Shown here one piece after another: positions 42,830 through 55,981 of a stretch of 64,000 nt of DNA (position 1 is the stretch's first letter; every line of letters begins with the position of its first letter). The position numbers were made by a program, and so were the translations under genes. The notes under the pieces were generated by a model. That model ran no database searches. It was not told where the DNA came from and saw nothing but the letters and a program-made list of their open reading frames with translations. This DNA comes from Otis tarda (lineage: Eukaryota; Chordata; Aves; Otidiformes; Otididae), in assembly GCA_026413225.1 (NCBI GenBank), contig CM048552.1, forward strand, positions 193,942,553 through 194,006,552, given 5' to 3'.

Positions 42830-45800
42830 TGGAGGAGGCAGGTGGGAGTGATGGGGATGGCCCCACTTGCCCCAGAGCCAAGCTCTGCAGACACTACTGT
42901 GCCAACTCAGGGCAAAGGTCCAGTGACCCCATACCCTCTCCCTAAATTATGTCCTTACACGTTGCCTTGGGCAGTGGCAGCAGGGTGTATGCTTGAGATA
43001 CCGCACCCAGCTCTCCTCTCAAACTCCCAGAATTTTCTGCACCAGGGATTTCCTGAGCTGTGTGGATGTTATAGACCCCAGTTGATTCTTCCACATCTGA
43101 AGTTTCTGCTGGAACCTCAGGTAAACCTTTTGCCTTCCACCACCTTGTAGCGAAGTGTTCCCTGGATTAACTGTCGCTGTGTGAGGCACTGCCACCTTTT
43201 GCTGACCTTGCACCTTGCTGCATTAAATCAGTCCTCATTCTCCAATTAGAAGAGCTGGGTAGGCACACTGTAAGGAATTAAAAGGTGCGGCGGTGCCTCT
43301 TTAGCTCATACGTGGACCCTACGAGGCCAGCAGCACCTGAGCCCTTTGCACAGTGAGCCCAGCTTTGCTGTCTCCCAGCTGTGAACTTCCCCTGTCCTGA
43401 CTCCCCGAGTCTGCGTTTTTGCCAGGCTTGGAGTGACGAGAAACTTGGCCATCCTCAGTCTATAGGTAGCCATGCAAAGAAAAGACGGCTGATACAAACA
43501 TGGATGTTCCTACAGATAAGTATACAACAGAGTTTTAACCATTGAAAATAGAGAAAAGAAAAGTAAGGGATATGTTGCACACTAGAACAAATTATCAGCG
43601 GGTTGGGTAGATCCTCCCTCACCTTAAAGCCTGGCTGGAAGTACACTGCAGTTCTGTGACGTACTGGAGGTCATGTACTTTACCTGTGGTAGGAAGTTTT
43701 TATGGACCATAGAAGCCCCCAAAAATCTTGGATATGTTTACGAGTCATGTTTAGATCACCCAGCTTCATCCGTGGAGCTCACACTTCCAGCTCTGTGATG
43801 TGTCCGATTCATGAGCCACAACCATTAAGACAGTTGTAGTTTGTGCTGAGAACAACTCCAGTAGATCCAGGTTGTTTCCTCCAAATGGCACTTTACTCAT
43901 TTGAGATGACTTTTCTGGATTGCTCACTGCTGTCATTAAAGTTGTGGTGAGGATCTACTTAGAAGGTAAATCCCTATAGCAAGTTTTTTGTTCCAAGAGA
44001 TTAAACAAAAATGAATCTGTAAGTCTGTATCAGTAATTGAAGGATGATGGTGATAGCAGCAACACTATGAAAGTCGTAGTTACCCCCAACACAAGTGCAG
44101 GAATTCAGATATTCGAGCGCCAGTAACAAACGTTTCAGGTTTGTTGTCGTCCTACAGTAAGATCACACAATAACCACGCTGCAATACTTGAATTACCATA
44201 TCAGATTCAAGTGTGTTTTAAGGACTTGTTAAGATCTGATCATATTCCTCAGGCTTGGTGTTTGCCTGGCAGAGAAGAGGCTGGCTGCGTGGTTAACTCT
44301 TATTCCGTGTTATAGGAAGCCTGAGACTTTACAATACAACACGGATGTATTCGAGCACCCCAGGGCTGGCAAAGCCAAGCTGCATACCTGATGTCATATC
44401 TACATGGTTTTAAAGTGTATGCCAGTATATACAATATGCCTCTTGAAACTCAATGGCATTTTCTATGATCTTAACTTTCAATGGTTAATTTAGGAGTTTA
44501 ATGTGAGTCACTGTATCTTGAAAGTCTTGTCCACTTCTTCCCCAGCAGCATCTGACAGACATTACTGCGGGTTGCTGAGATCAGTGAAGTACAAAACCAT
44601 CTGGACACAGTATTATTTTTTTTTCCCTAGGAAAGGTGGCAGTAGTATTTTATTTGCCTTTCAATGCAAATACTTTGTGAATCCCTACTCAATTAGTTCC
44701 CTTTCCCACTACGACGGATGGCAGTTTCACAATTCCTCCCACCTTTCTGACTATCTAACTGGAGCATAAAATCATTAACAAGAACAGTTCAGTCACACCT
44801 CCTTACAGCAATCTGGTTTGATTTTCTATATCCGCGTAATGTTTAATGACTTCTCAGTGCTCAACTCCTTTTCAGCAATCCACATTTAGACAGAAAAGAA
44901 TCATTGAAGGTGAGCGAAACATTTTCAAAATAATCTCTTTTTCTCTCCCTGCTGTGCTCAAACCAACACAGGGAAACTGTAGCCATAGCAAGGGCCAGCA
45001 GTGGGAGAAGAAGTTGACTGGGAAACAGAACTTTCCCAGAGATTGATTTTTAACCCTCCTCATGGCTGTATCTGGCCGAAAGGTAACCTTTCACAAAGCT
45101 GGTTAATAATCAATAACCATGTGAAAACAAAGCTGTCTTTCCCTCTAAGCACCAACGATAAAAACAAGAGCACAAACTATTCCACCTGCCTTAAAGTAAC
45201 ACTGCTTCATCAGCCTTTTTTTTTTTTTTTGGCTTTTTTCTTTATCTCTGAGTGACTCTGCATTTGCACACGGCGCCTTCAGTTTGCTCTTCCCAGCACG
45301 CAGCAGCTTCTTCACGCCGTAGGTGTGGGCCACATCTTGAACTGCATGAAGACACGTTTACTTAAGCCGTTTTGAATAGGACCTTGTCCAGGAAATCTGC
45401 AGAAAGTTGCCTTTGGAAATGCTGAGAGCAGGAGAGGCTCTTACGTGCGTAGTGTCTTTTTACACTTTCTCTTTTGCACCTTTTTATTTTCTTCCCATCC
45501 CCCCTGATATTAATAATTTCACTTTCTGGTAGGAATATTGCATATCACCAGGGAAGCATGATTTTGCTGCTTTGGAAGAAGAGTTGAAGAATTACTTTAA
45601 AACCCTGTGAACCTTTCCACCAAAACCACAGCAATTTCATGTTGTCTGCCCCACACAACTTTCTATTTTCCATCTTTACCCGGCTGCAGAGGTGGCACCT
45701 GTCCGTTCTCACCATGGCCCTCCCCTCTTGTTTGCCCATTGTAACTTTGCTGAACTTCAACCATTTGGGCTGAAATTTTCCATTCTGTATCTCCGCCTCT

Positions 45801-48800
45801 CACTGAACATGCGGGGAAATTTTCCTTAAAATTGTTTGAACTGGTACAAAAGTGAAGCTGGGAAACGGTGATGCACTGGAGCTGGCTGTATGGGGAGGGA
45901 TGGGAGTTGCTTCCTTTGCAAGTCTTTGAAAACAAGGGCTCTGTATCTACAGCTGATCCCAAACTGGAGTACAGGACTGGAATAGCTGACATCTGGAAAC
46001 AACAATCCTATGCAGCACTTTCCTGCCCTGTTTTCCTCACCATTGTGTTTCTTTGCTGGACTTAAGTATGTTAGAAGTTCTGCTGGGATATTGTCCCACA
46101 GTAATGTCCCTCCAGACCAATTTCTTTGTGTAAAGTACCCTACATTTGGTCAAACTCTGAACTGCTGCACATCACACATGCTCCACAGATACATCTTAAA
46201 ACTTAGCAGCTGAGCCCTTTACAACCTCTCTGAGTGAGCAGCTCCCTGCCCTGGGTCTCAGGACTCGAATGAGAGCTTAGTGTGTTGCAGTTGTGGTATC
46301 AAGCCCAGAAGCTGTGAAGTTGGGAGATGTTCCTAACGCTCTGTCCTCCAGCCCTGAGCAGCATGGCGGAGAAAGGTGATTCATGCAGAGAATATGTAAG
46401 ATGTTCGCCCTTCAGACGAAAGAGTTTGAAGGTCTGTGTTTGGGTGTGCTCCTAGCTCAGCTCTGGATGAGACCCAGAAATACACCAGCCTGACCTTTTC
46501 TCCCTCCCCATGCTTGCCCGCAGGGAGAAACGTGTGTAGGAGCCAGGAGAAAAGAAGGGTGTGCTCTCACCAGCTCTCTGCCCAGCTGGGAAGCAGGACC
46601 TGGGCTGCACTGCCGGATGCTCCAATAGGTCTGACGAGAGGGAGATACTGTAACCTTGATGAATCTCTTGGGTTGAACTTCATAGGATGAGTTTCCAGTT
46701 GCAAATGCTTTGTTTTTCTGGGTGTCTGGTCTGCAGCAGCCTGAGGTACTCCCAGGGAATGGGGAAGCTTTTGGTTGTGAAAACTCAAAGTCTGGTTGTG
46801 AACACCCAGTGCCTCAAAAACTGGGCAGTGGAAGAGTCTTGACCCCCTCCAGTGCTGTCCACATGGACTGCTTCTGAGCTGGTGGGTCCAGTATAACTTC
46901 TGAGGACTTCAACTAAGCACTAAGAATTAGTGGAGAATTTTTAACTTAATCCCTCCTGATCTAATGCTCATACGATCTCACAGAGCATGCAGGCAGCGGC
47001 ATCGACTGAAGCTGTTCAGACGGCTTCCTGGCTCATATTGCCTTCCCAGTGCAAAGCACTGCAGTAGGCCAAATCCTTATGATCATCCAAGAAAGTAAGA
47101 GAAATGTGTCTACACCTTACTTGTCCAATCAGCTATTAACACAGGTTGAAATTTTAATATTTAAATAAACACATATTTGTAAATCAAGAGACATTTGCCC
47201 TCTGAAATTTTTTTAGGGCTTCTCATGTTCTAACAAATGAAGGAAAAGGAATGGGAATTTTCTCATAGATAATTGCTCATTTGCTTAGCTGCAGTGACCA
47301 TTTTTTTCCTTGTTTATAAAATGAACTGTTTATCATGCAGTATAACTTCCATTAGCTTGCTTATTTATTTATAATAAAATGTGTCAAGTATAATTTAATC
47401 ATGTTAAGGATTCATGTAGTCTCAAATATTTCCATTTATCTGCAACACTTTTCTGCTCCACTTTCCCTTCCCTTCCCTTCCCTTCCCTTCCCCGCACCTT
47501 CCCCGCACCTTCCCTTCTTCTCCCGCTTTCTCTTTCACTTGCTTTCTCTTTCTCTTTCACTTTCTCTTTCCTCATCATAGTCTTCTTCATTGTATTTCCA
47601 TCTAGTATTTCCCAGTCCCTTATTTATAGTTTTATTTCCTTTCTTTGTATCCTATTTCTGTTCAGTATTTATATGTTTATATATGTATCACACTTGCAAA
47701 TTAAGTCAAGCTCAAGTTGGAAAAGCTGTGATTTAAACCCACAACTATATAGCAGACCAGGAAAAAATTAATGTATTTCTGGAGCAATGATGAACTGCAC
47801 ACACATAATGGGTATAAATTGGCACACTTAACTGAAAGCTCAACCAGGTTTTCATTCTCTTAATGAAGCATGTAGGTTTTACTGCTCCTTACCTGCACAC
47901 TGGAAAGCACATTGTCAGTGCCTGAAATGATTTTGTGTACCTAAACACCACCTGATTTAATGCATCAGCTGACAAGGACAAAGACATTGATTAAATGTCC
48001 CACCTCAGGTGTCCAGAAGGGTGGAAAAGGCTGCCTCCTCAAAATAATCAGTGAAACTCCACCCAGTAATCATTAACTCAGTGTTTGGTCCAAGCCCTAG
48101 GAATAACAGAAGCCTTTAAAGAGTGGGAGTCAGAAAACACTTGGTGTGATTTAGGTCATTAATTGATCTTGTTCATTGAAGGAGAGTCGAATGGGAAGAG
48201 TCTTTCCCAGCTGGTAAGGAATGCATTGGGCGTTGGCCCTTGGAAGGGCATCTGTGGCCTGGGCACTTTGAGAGAGGGGAGAGAGCCCAGGGGTGTGTGG
48301 TGAGCGCAGAAGTGCTTGCAGAAGAATAGTAAGACAATGGAGCTGGGCTAATACGGAAAGACTGAGGGAAGATAACATTCCAGTCTGGCTGCTCCCAGTT
48401 AGTTTTAATTTGTAAAAGCACTGGGCTGTCCTGCTCTTGACACAGTGGTGGCTACACTGTCGAGGAACAGATGAACGCTTGAGCCAGTGGTGAGAGGCTC
48501 CCCTGGGTTTTAAACTTTAAAATGCCGCTTGGTGGTCTTCAACAGAGCAGCATCTATCCATGAGGTTTGTAGCCAGGCACAATCATTAGACCTTTGGATT
48601 TAAGGCTGTTCTCATATATTACATCTGCAACAATTTTTCCCAGTCAATAAAATCCACATGGCATTGCAGAAACCTTGGTGAGAACAATTTCATCATAGCA
48701 ATTGAAGGAAGTGAGACACCATGTTTTAGTAAAGAAGATTTCAGAAGCCCCACAGCCATTAGGGCCACATTGTCCCAGCATCAGCTCAACCTAGGAGACG

Positions 48801-49712
48801 ACCTCCTCTCGGAGTAACACAGAGACCAAAGACCCATACCAGATCAAGGCAGAGGTGAGCTCAGGGGAAGGAAGGTACTTGCCTGAAGTAGTGAAAGAGT
48901 CCAGTTCTCCCATCCTTGGCTGGTGTCCTATGAAGAGATCACTTCCCCCTCATTGTGGTAAGGAAATCTCCAATTGAATAAATGAGTGCTACAGTGGCCA
49001 AAATCAGCCTCTTAAACTAAGTGATCATCTTGTGAACCTCAAATGAAATCAACTACTTTAGTGCTCAACTCATTTGTGCAGCAGCACTGTTAATATGGTC
49101 TAATTTATGGAGTAGCCAGGTTCTGATTAACAGTGCAAGACGGGGTAAGAAGGCAATTAGTGGTCTATTTTCTATGCACATTGGAGCAGAAACCTGTTCT
49201 GAAAGGAAGTTCTTCAGGCAGGCACAGCATGCTAAAAAGCTTTCACCTAAAATTATATAGCCTGACAAACAATATAAAAAAGTAGATTGCCCAATAAACA
49301 AATAGCATATCGGCCATTTATACAAAACCATACTACTTAGACTCCTCAAGCTTGAAATGACTGTGTATTTTTTTCCCTGTTAAAATGTTATGATGGTCTA
49401 TGCATAAATAGTTTTAAATTCAGATTTGATGTCATTGTGTTTTCAAAGTCTAGATGGATTTAACACTTTTCCCAAGATGAAGGAAGCATTAGCTCTGGGT
49501 AGACATGGGAGCAGCTCCAAGGATCTCCTTCCCCTCTGGAGCAACAATGTCCAGGGCTGGTAGTCTCCAGGGCTCCAATGCTGGAGCAGGAGCCAAGTGG
49601 GAGCGATGGAAGGGATGTTGAAGGAAACACTCCCTTCTGGAGGTGAGGCCACACTGCAAACACCTTCTGTGCCCTTCCCTGTGGTTTCACCCAAGCTCCT
49701 TATGCCTTTTTT
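42830..49712. other. Intergenic 5' of PDX1
   Basis: Largely AT-rich unique DNA plus the pyrimidine tract at 47.5 kb. Apart from a few homeobox-like AT cores, no gene or clear element could be supported. Confidence 0.5.
47455..47575 (+). repeat. (CCCTT)n and CTTTCTCTTTCA pyrimidine tract
   Basis: Six or more TTCCC pentamers, two CCCCGCACCTT units, then CTTTCTCTTTC repeats; about 120 bp of nearly pure pyrimidine. Confidence 0.92.
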
Positions 49713-50034
49713 ATAGAATCATAGAACCTTTAAGGTTGAAAAGACCTCCAAGATCATTAAGTCCAACCGTCAACCTAACACCACCCTGTCCACTAAACCA
49801 TGTCCTGAAGTGCCACATCCACATGTTCTTTGAACACCTCCAGGGATGGTGACTCCACCACTTCCCTGGGCAGCCTGTTCCAGTGCCTGACTACTCTTAC
49901 AGTAAAGACATTTTTCCTAATATCGAGTCTAAACCTCCCCTGCTGCAACTTGAGGCCATTTCCTCTCATCCTATCACCAATCACTTGGGAGAGGAGACCA
50001 ACACTCGCCTCCCTACAATCTCCTTTCAGGTAGC
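49713..50034 (-). mobile_element. CR1 LINE 3'-end fragment
   Basis: TAGAATCATAGAACC, AAGACCTCCAAGATCATTAA, then CACCTCCAGGGATGGTGACT; a different CR1 subfamily from the GGGTTGGAAGGGACC copies. Confidence 0.95.
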
Positions 50035-53000
50035 TGTGAAGTAGACTTTAGTCTACTACTACTTTAGTAGTTACCAGAGTAAACTTAGATGCTCCGTGAG
50101 CCCAGGGGGAAGATGGGTCTAAATTAGTACTCAGCAAAGCAGAAGTGCCCATTCTCCCTCTTGCTATCCAATGGCTTGCACCTGCACCGTCTTCCCGTCT
50201 CAGTCACCCCTCTCAAAGCAGGCCCTGGCACAGGTCCCTCTGCCTCCATGTCCCTGCCTCCTTTTTTTGCCCAGAGCTGTGCATGTTCCCAGCCTACAGC
50301 CTCAAAGGCTTTAACCCCTCCTTGATGGGAGCAGCAGGGCTGGGCTCTGGAGGGTGCTAGCTGCAGACAGCAAAGCTGCACATATTTTCCATGAATTTTT
50401 CCCTGTTGGCAGGACCAGGCAGCTGGCCAAGCTCTTCAAAGACAATGTCCCAAGCTGTGCTCAGGAAAGGCAAAGGGCCTCTGCTAATTGCTGGCTCAAC
50501 ATGGGCACCAGGCAGATGGGCACAATGTCTTTAGCGCGTTGGTCTTCACTCCCTTCACAAAAAGGGACCAGCTAATTCAGGCTTGGACATCTGTACGTAT
50601 GTGAGCGAAATCCCACCTATGTGTCTTCTTTTAACTTTGTATTTATTATCTGCTTATGAAGAGACACAGACAGCACACTGGTGCTTTGGTGCTTGGGGAG
50701 AAGGAAGAGGCGTGAAGTTGTGCCCAAAGCCCTTAATTAATCTCTAAATGCTGCCATTATCACAGTGAGAGCGATAGCCTGATACGAGCGCAATGTGCAA
50801 GGTGCATATACTCCTGTTTCCTGCTCTGTGCTCCTGGATGAGGTGCGTAGGTGGGTGTATCAGGCTGCTCTCATGTCCCTTGCTGGTCTGCTTTCCACCC
50901 CACACACACTCAGGACTGCACCTGGAGCCTGAGCCACGCAGGCTGCTCAGCATGGTCTTGGCAAAACCAAGCAAAACTCCTGCCTGCTTCTTACAGAGGT
51001 CACGCCATGCCTAGCCAGACAGCATTAGCCTCTCTGCCTTCAGAAGACAGCATCCTCCTGGCACCCGTTGTCCTACCATCTTGCCACTGGCACATATTCG
51101 ACCCGTACTAAAGGTCCATTTGTTTGCTGCTCTGTGGTTAGGGTATCACTCTCATGCATTCAGCCTATGGATGCAGAGGGCTCTCAGAAGGTAATGGTGA
51201 GCTCAGCTGTCCATAGAGAACATTTACATGCTTGGTGTAAGGTCAGACAAGTTCGCCGTAACTTGTGACTGTCCCACACGTTTGCCTCAAGCTTCTCTCC
51301 ATGACCCGTTAAGGCTTGGAGGAGGATCCCCTGCAAAGGGGATGTGTTTGTGTGCTACAGCAGATGCCTGCAGCCTGTTCTGTGAAAACCAGCTGCTGTT
51401 TCAGACCCTCGTTTTGGTCACTGCCCTTGAGTAAACCACTGTATTCATTACACAGCAAACATCCCTATCCTCTGAGCTCACAGCTAACACCGCACCAGGC
51501 AGCTATCGATCTGGGGCAGCCCGGGACAGCCAGCTCCTAGCTGACAGCAACTTCTCAGCTACTTTGATTGCTGGCATTAGCTGTGTGGGAAGTTCTTCCA
51601 CAGGATGCTTTGAATAATTCAATCCCCTGTCTGCACTAGCTTTCTGGCATCCAAACATCTGTCGACACCTGGGCAATGCGCAGAAACTACATGCAGTGGG
51701 TGTCTCCAGCATGCCAGGAGTGAACTCCCTCTGGGAGTGCTGCTGCCTTAGAGGATGACAGAAGTCAGAGATGACATGCTTTGTGCCTCCTCCTAGACCT
51801 TGCATGTGTCCTTCTGCAACAGCCACTGCTTGTCTCAAAGCACAGGCTCACCCATGTGGCCCTGGCAGAAGACGATGGATGTGAGCAATGGGCAGCCCTA
51901 GGGGTGTCTCAGCTAAAGAGGAAGGCAAACAACATTTTTGTCTACAGGACTGGGGAAGACAGAGCTGTTTCTTTCTTCAGGAAACAACATAGGAATTCAC
52001 AGCTTGTCTAAAGTCAGTCAGGCCACCAAGGAACCTGGGCTTTTCCCAAAGACGTTCCCGTGACCCTGGCACCTGCAGTATCCATGTGGCCAGGCACAGA
52101 GGGAGGAGAAGGTCTCCTTCCCTAGACTTCCCTGTAGTTCCTGTGCATGGATATGAGAAACACTGTCTGATATGCACAAGGACCAGGCACAAGTCCATTC
52201 TGCTGTGGAAACATGTCCTTGGAGCAAGTTGATGCATCAGCCTTTGCTCTTGGACTTCTTTGAAGAGAGGGTTTTTTGTTGTTGGTTGGTTGGGTTTTTT
52301 CCCAAGCAGAAAAAGATCAGCCAGGTCAGATCTTGTGCTTCTTGCCTCTGGGATGCACTATCAGCCCAAGACCTTGGGCTAAACACTGGTCTGAGCCTTT
52401 ACAGATGTTTCCTTGCACAGTAGGTGGCAAGCAGAGGGCTCTCGTGCTCTCACTCAGGCATAGCACAGTCTGATTCCCTGGTGCACGGCAGGAATGCACT
52501 GCTGGCAGCCTCTGCCTCTTGTACTGGCATGCAGCCCCCATCCCCAGGCTGCCAAGGGCAGTGGCTGCCTCAGCCTGGAATGTCAGAGATGGATGAAATC
52601 TCCAGGCAACACTCAGCAGGGAGTGGTGTGTCCAAGATGCTCCTGGAGCAAGCCAAAGCTTCCTCTTCTCCACCAGCTTTTCCAGCGGAAGTTTGGCATG
52701 GTGCGCTGGGAAGAAGATCAGTTATCGCTGCCCCCGTGGAGGGGCAGGTATTGTGTGTAAGTAGGTGGCCATCTCAGGTGCTGATTTTTAGCAGAGTCCT
52801 CCTGTTGACTTAGTTGCATCAGTAAGCAGCTCTCCACTACCACAGACAGGAAGGAAGCCCTTTAAAATCACCATTGAGCAAGTTCCTGTTTGACAGGGAC
52901 TACAGGAGCCTTATCCCTAAGGCTTCTAGCATGGCTGAGGTTAGTGTGCACTGCAAAGGTGGTCCCTGACTCCCTGAATCAGCAGTGATGCTGGGAATTA

Positions 53001-55878
53001 CTTGGTGGCACATCTCCATGCTCAAAGCCACCCTGTTGTCCTAGAGCTTTCAGTGGCTGGGACAGCAAGAGGAACTTGGCATTTTTGGGCAAAGAAAAGG
53101 TGCTTGTCATAAGGCTTGGCAAATTTAAATTTTCAAGTATCCAGGCTTTTTTCTTTCTCTACAAGTTTTGCAAGTTGCCTGCAGCGGTAATCAGTGATTT
53201 CGGATTCGCTTTGCAAAGTGTTCAGTGAGTGCAGAAGAGCAAAGACTGCAGCTGCATGCATGAATTCAATGCCACTTTTAAAAGAAGTTTCTGATCTTAG
53301 ATACAGTAGAGGTCAGATGAGTGGGTCAAAAATGTCAGTTCAGGGTGTTAGGACGAGCACGCCAGGGCTGCCTGAACTGGAGCTGTCACTGGTGAGGACA
53401 GAAGGTGTGAGGAAGTGGGAACCTGTTTGAAGGTGGCAGGAAGGTCACCCTGGAAGTGTGATAGGAAAATAGTCTGTAAAGCATTCAGTGACAGTAGGGA
53501 GATAAAAAACTTCTGTAGCCTTCTGCTCTCCAACAGTTACCTGCAGATAGTATTTTAAGACAGAAGGACATATGTATTTTATTTTTTTCCCTTTGACTGT
53601 TGCTACTGACATGTCAAGTCTATTAAAAATGCACTCTCTTTACATTTTGGGCAGGACTAACCATGCTGCTAGCTCCAGTTTCTTGGTGGGGGTGGGATTG
53701 CGAGGCAGTGAGTGACGCTGGCACATCAGCTTCCCTCTCCATATTTGCTGAAGTGTGCTGGGCTGTATATGTTGGGTTACTCCCGTACTACTACCACTTT
53801 GAAAATGTTTCCTCCTAAAAATATAATTACATTTTGCCCAAAAAGACAGGCTTACAACTCTGAAGTAGGTGTTCCTTGTTGCTTGGAAATGCCATGTGAA
53901 GCTTTGAAACAGCAAAAGAGGTAGTAAAATGTAGGCAATAACTCCACTGTTTGAGTTCAAACTAATCAGAGAAAGTGTTGGGACTTGGTAGATTCTCAGA
54001 TCATTTGAGTCTTGGCATTTCCAGTGGGCGGGATTCTGATCTGTGCTGTGACAGTGCAAGAGAAGAAACCCTCCAGTGGACGTAGGTCACTGAAAGGGTC
54101 ACAGTAACACTTCAGAAGAAGATGCTTTGGCCCCAGAAGAGTCACTTTGACTACATAAGCCTCTTATGTAGTGAATGGAGAGAGAGAGAGAGATGCTCAA
54201 GGATTGTTCTTAATGAGCTGCCTGAGTCTGTCCAGAAACGACAGGGAGTCTTGCTTGCTCAGTGGAACGGGCAACTGCTCACATCGATGGAGTGGGGAGG
54301 TGTTTGGACTGTACTGTAAAGGAACAGAAGGGATCTGTTGGCACAGTCACATTCTTGGTGTTTGAAGTGGAGTCACTACACCACATAGTCTTTGAAGAGG
54401 GGAGGCTAGTTGCAGCATTTATCAGGGACACTGGAGACTTGGCCTGCAGGACAGGGAAAAAACTCTCTTGTTCTTGCTTGCAGGTGTGTGCCAAACCACA
54501 GGCCAGAAACAAGTGGGAACAAGCTTTCCTCCCTACCAGACACCTTGAGTGGGCCATTGCTCGGTCTCTTTTCTGCAGCATCCCCAGGGAGTGAGCCACA
54601 CGCCTGGGTCACCTGGAACAAAAAAAACCTTCGCTGACCACAAAAAGCAGCTCAGAGCTCAGGTTAGTGTTTGGTGTGTTGAGAGCTTTCACTCAGATGT
54701 TCAGAGTGGCCATGGGTTGCTGAGCTAGCATCTCTTATCAGCTGTCTGCACAGGTCCGCTTGGCCTCATCTTCAGCAATTGTGGCAAGAAGGGAGTGTGA
54801 CCTCCGTGGCAACCGTTACTGCAGCTCCACTGTCACCAGCAGTTCACTGACTGATGGGGGTGTTTTATGGATGTGTTTCTCCAGCATCCTAGCCAGGACA
54901 GAGGGTCTCAGTCTTCCCAGTCAGATCTGCCAGAAGTCATCTGAGAGACCTCTGGGCATTATTCCACACTGTAGAAATTTGCAGAATTTGCCATTCAAAG
55001 CTCAGCCTATTCATTTTGCTAGTATGAAATCAATAGAATTCCCTCATATGGGAAATGTTATACGTGGAAAAAATTCAGGCACTAGCTCTAATAGTCAGTT
55101 CAGTTATTCCATGACACAACTGATGAAAAATGGCAACATATATATTTGTATAACAGGTAATCACATCATTGGCTTATATATATTTGTGTATCCACATACA
55201 TGTGTGTATCTATATTTCGAAAATGCTAAACAGTAAGACAGGATATTGGAGTACTTACCTGTCTGTGTATCTACCTAACAACCCATACGTCTGTCTGCTG
55301 CTGTAAGCCTCAGAAAGTAGGTATGATACAAGCTATCTAGATAAATATTTTGGAATTTGTCTGGCCAGAAGTTGTTCACAATCCAGTCTTCCCATGCTCT
55401 CTTCAGAGTCAACAGAAAGAAATGACCCCAAGAGATGCAATTCCTGACATTATCCCAAGAGCCTGGGACACCTAGCTCAGATTCTGTAGACACCCAGAGT
55501 AACGTGATATGAAACTCCCACTGTTTCCTACCATGGGATTTGTTTGTTTGATTTATCTTTGTTATTTTTCTGATAAAGCTGAGAACTGTTTCTGCCAGCT
55601 GTGCAAAGAGAAGCAGGCCAGGGGCTCAAAATGTTTTCCTGAGGTGAAGATCCTGGACTCACCTTTCCAGACAAAAACCAGTGGGGTGGTGGCCATTCAC
55701 CAGCCCCTTAACTGTCTATATCAGAGGTATGTGGTGCTTTTCTCATCCTCTAGCAAAGAGGAACCAGAGTGCTGTGTGGCTTTGGCACCTGGAGTGGTGT
55801 CTATCTGAGTATGAGCTGCCTCAATGCTCCTGTCAGCTCAGACCTCTTTTCTGCATGAGGTCACTTCACAACACATTA
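50035..55878. other. Intergenic, nothing recognised
   Basis: Unique DNA; a short GA run near 54178-54194 and an AT-rich patch at about 55135-55215. No coding signal. Confidence 0.5.
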
Positions 55879-55981
55879 CAGAATCATAGAACCATTGAAT
55901 CTTAAGGTTGGAATAGACCTCCAAGATCGTCAAGTCCAACCGTCAACCTAACACCACCATGCCTACTAAACCATGTCCTTA
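55879..55981 (-). mobile_element. CR1 LINE 3'-end fragment
   Basis: CAGAATCATAGAACCATTG through ACTAAACCATGTCCTTA, the same subfamily as the copy at 49.7 kb; about 100 bp. Confidence 0.92.
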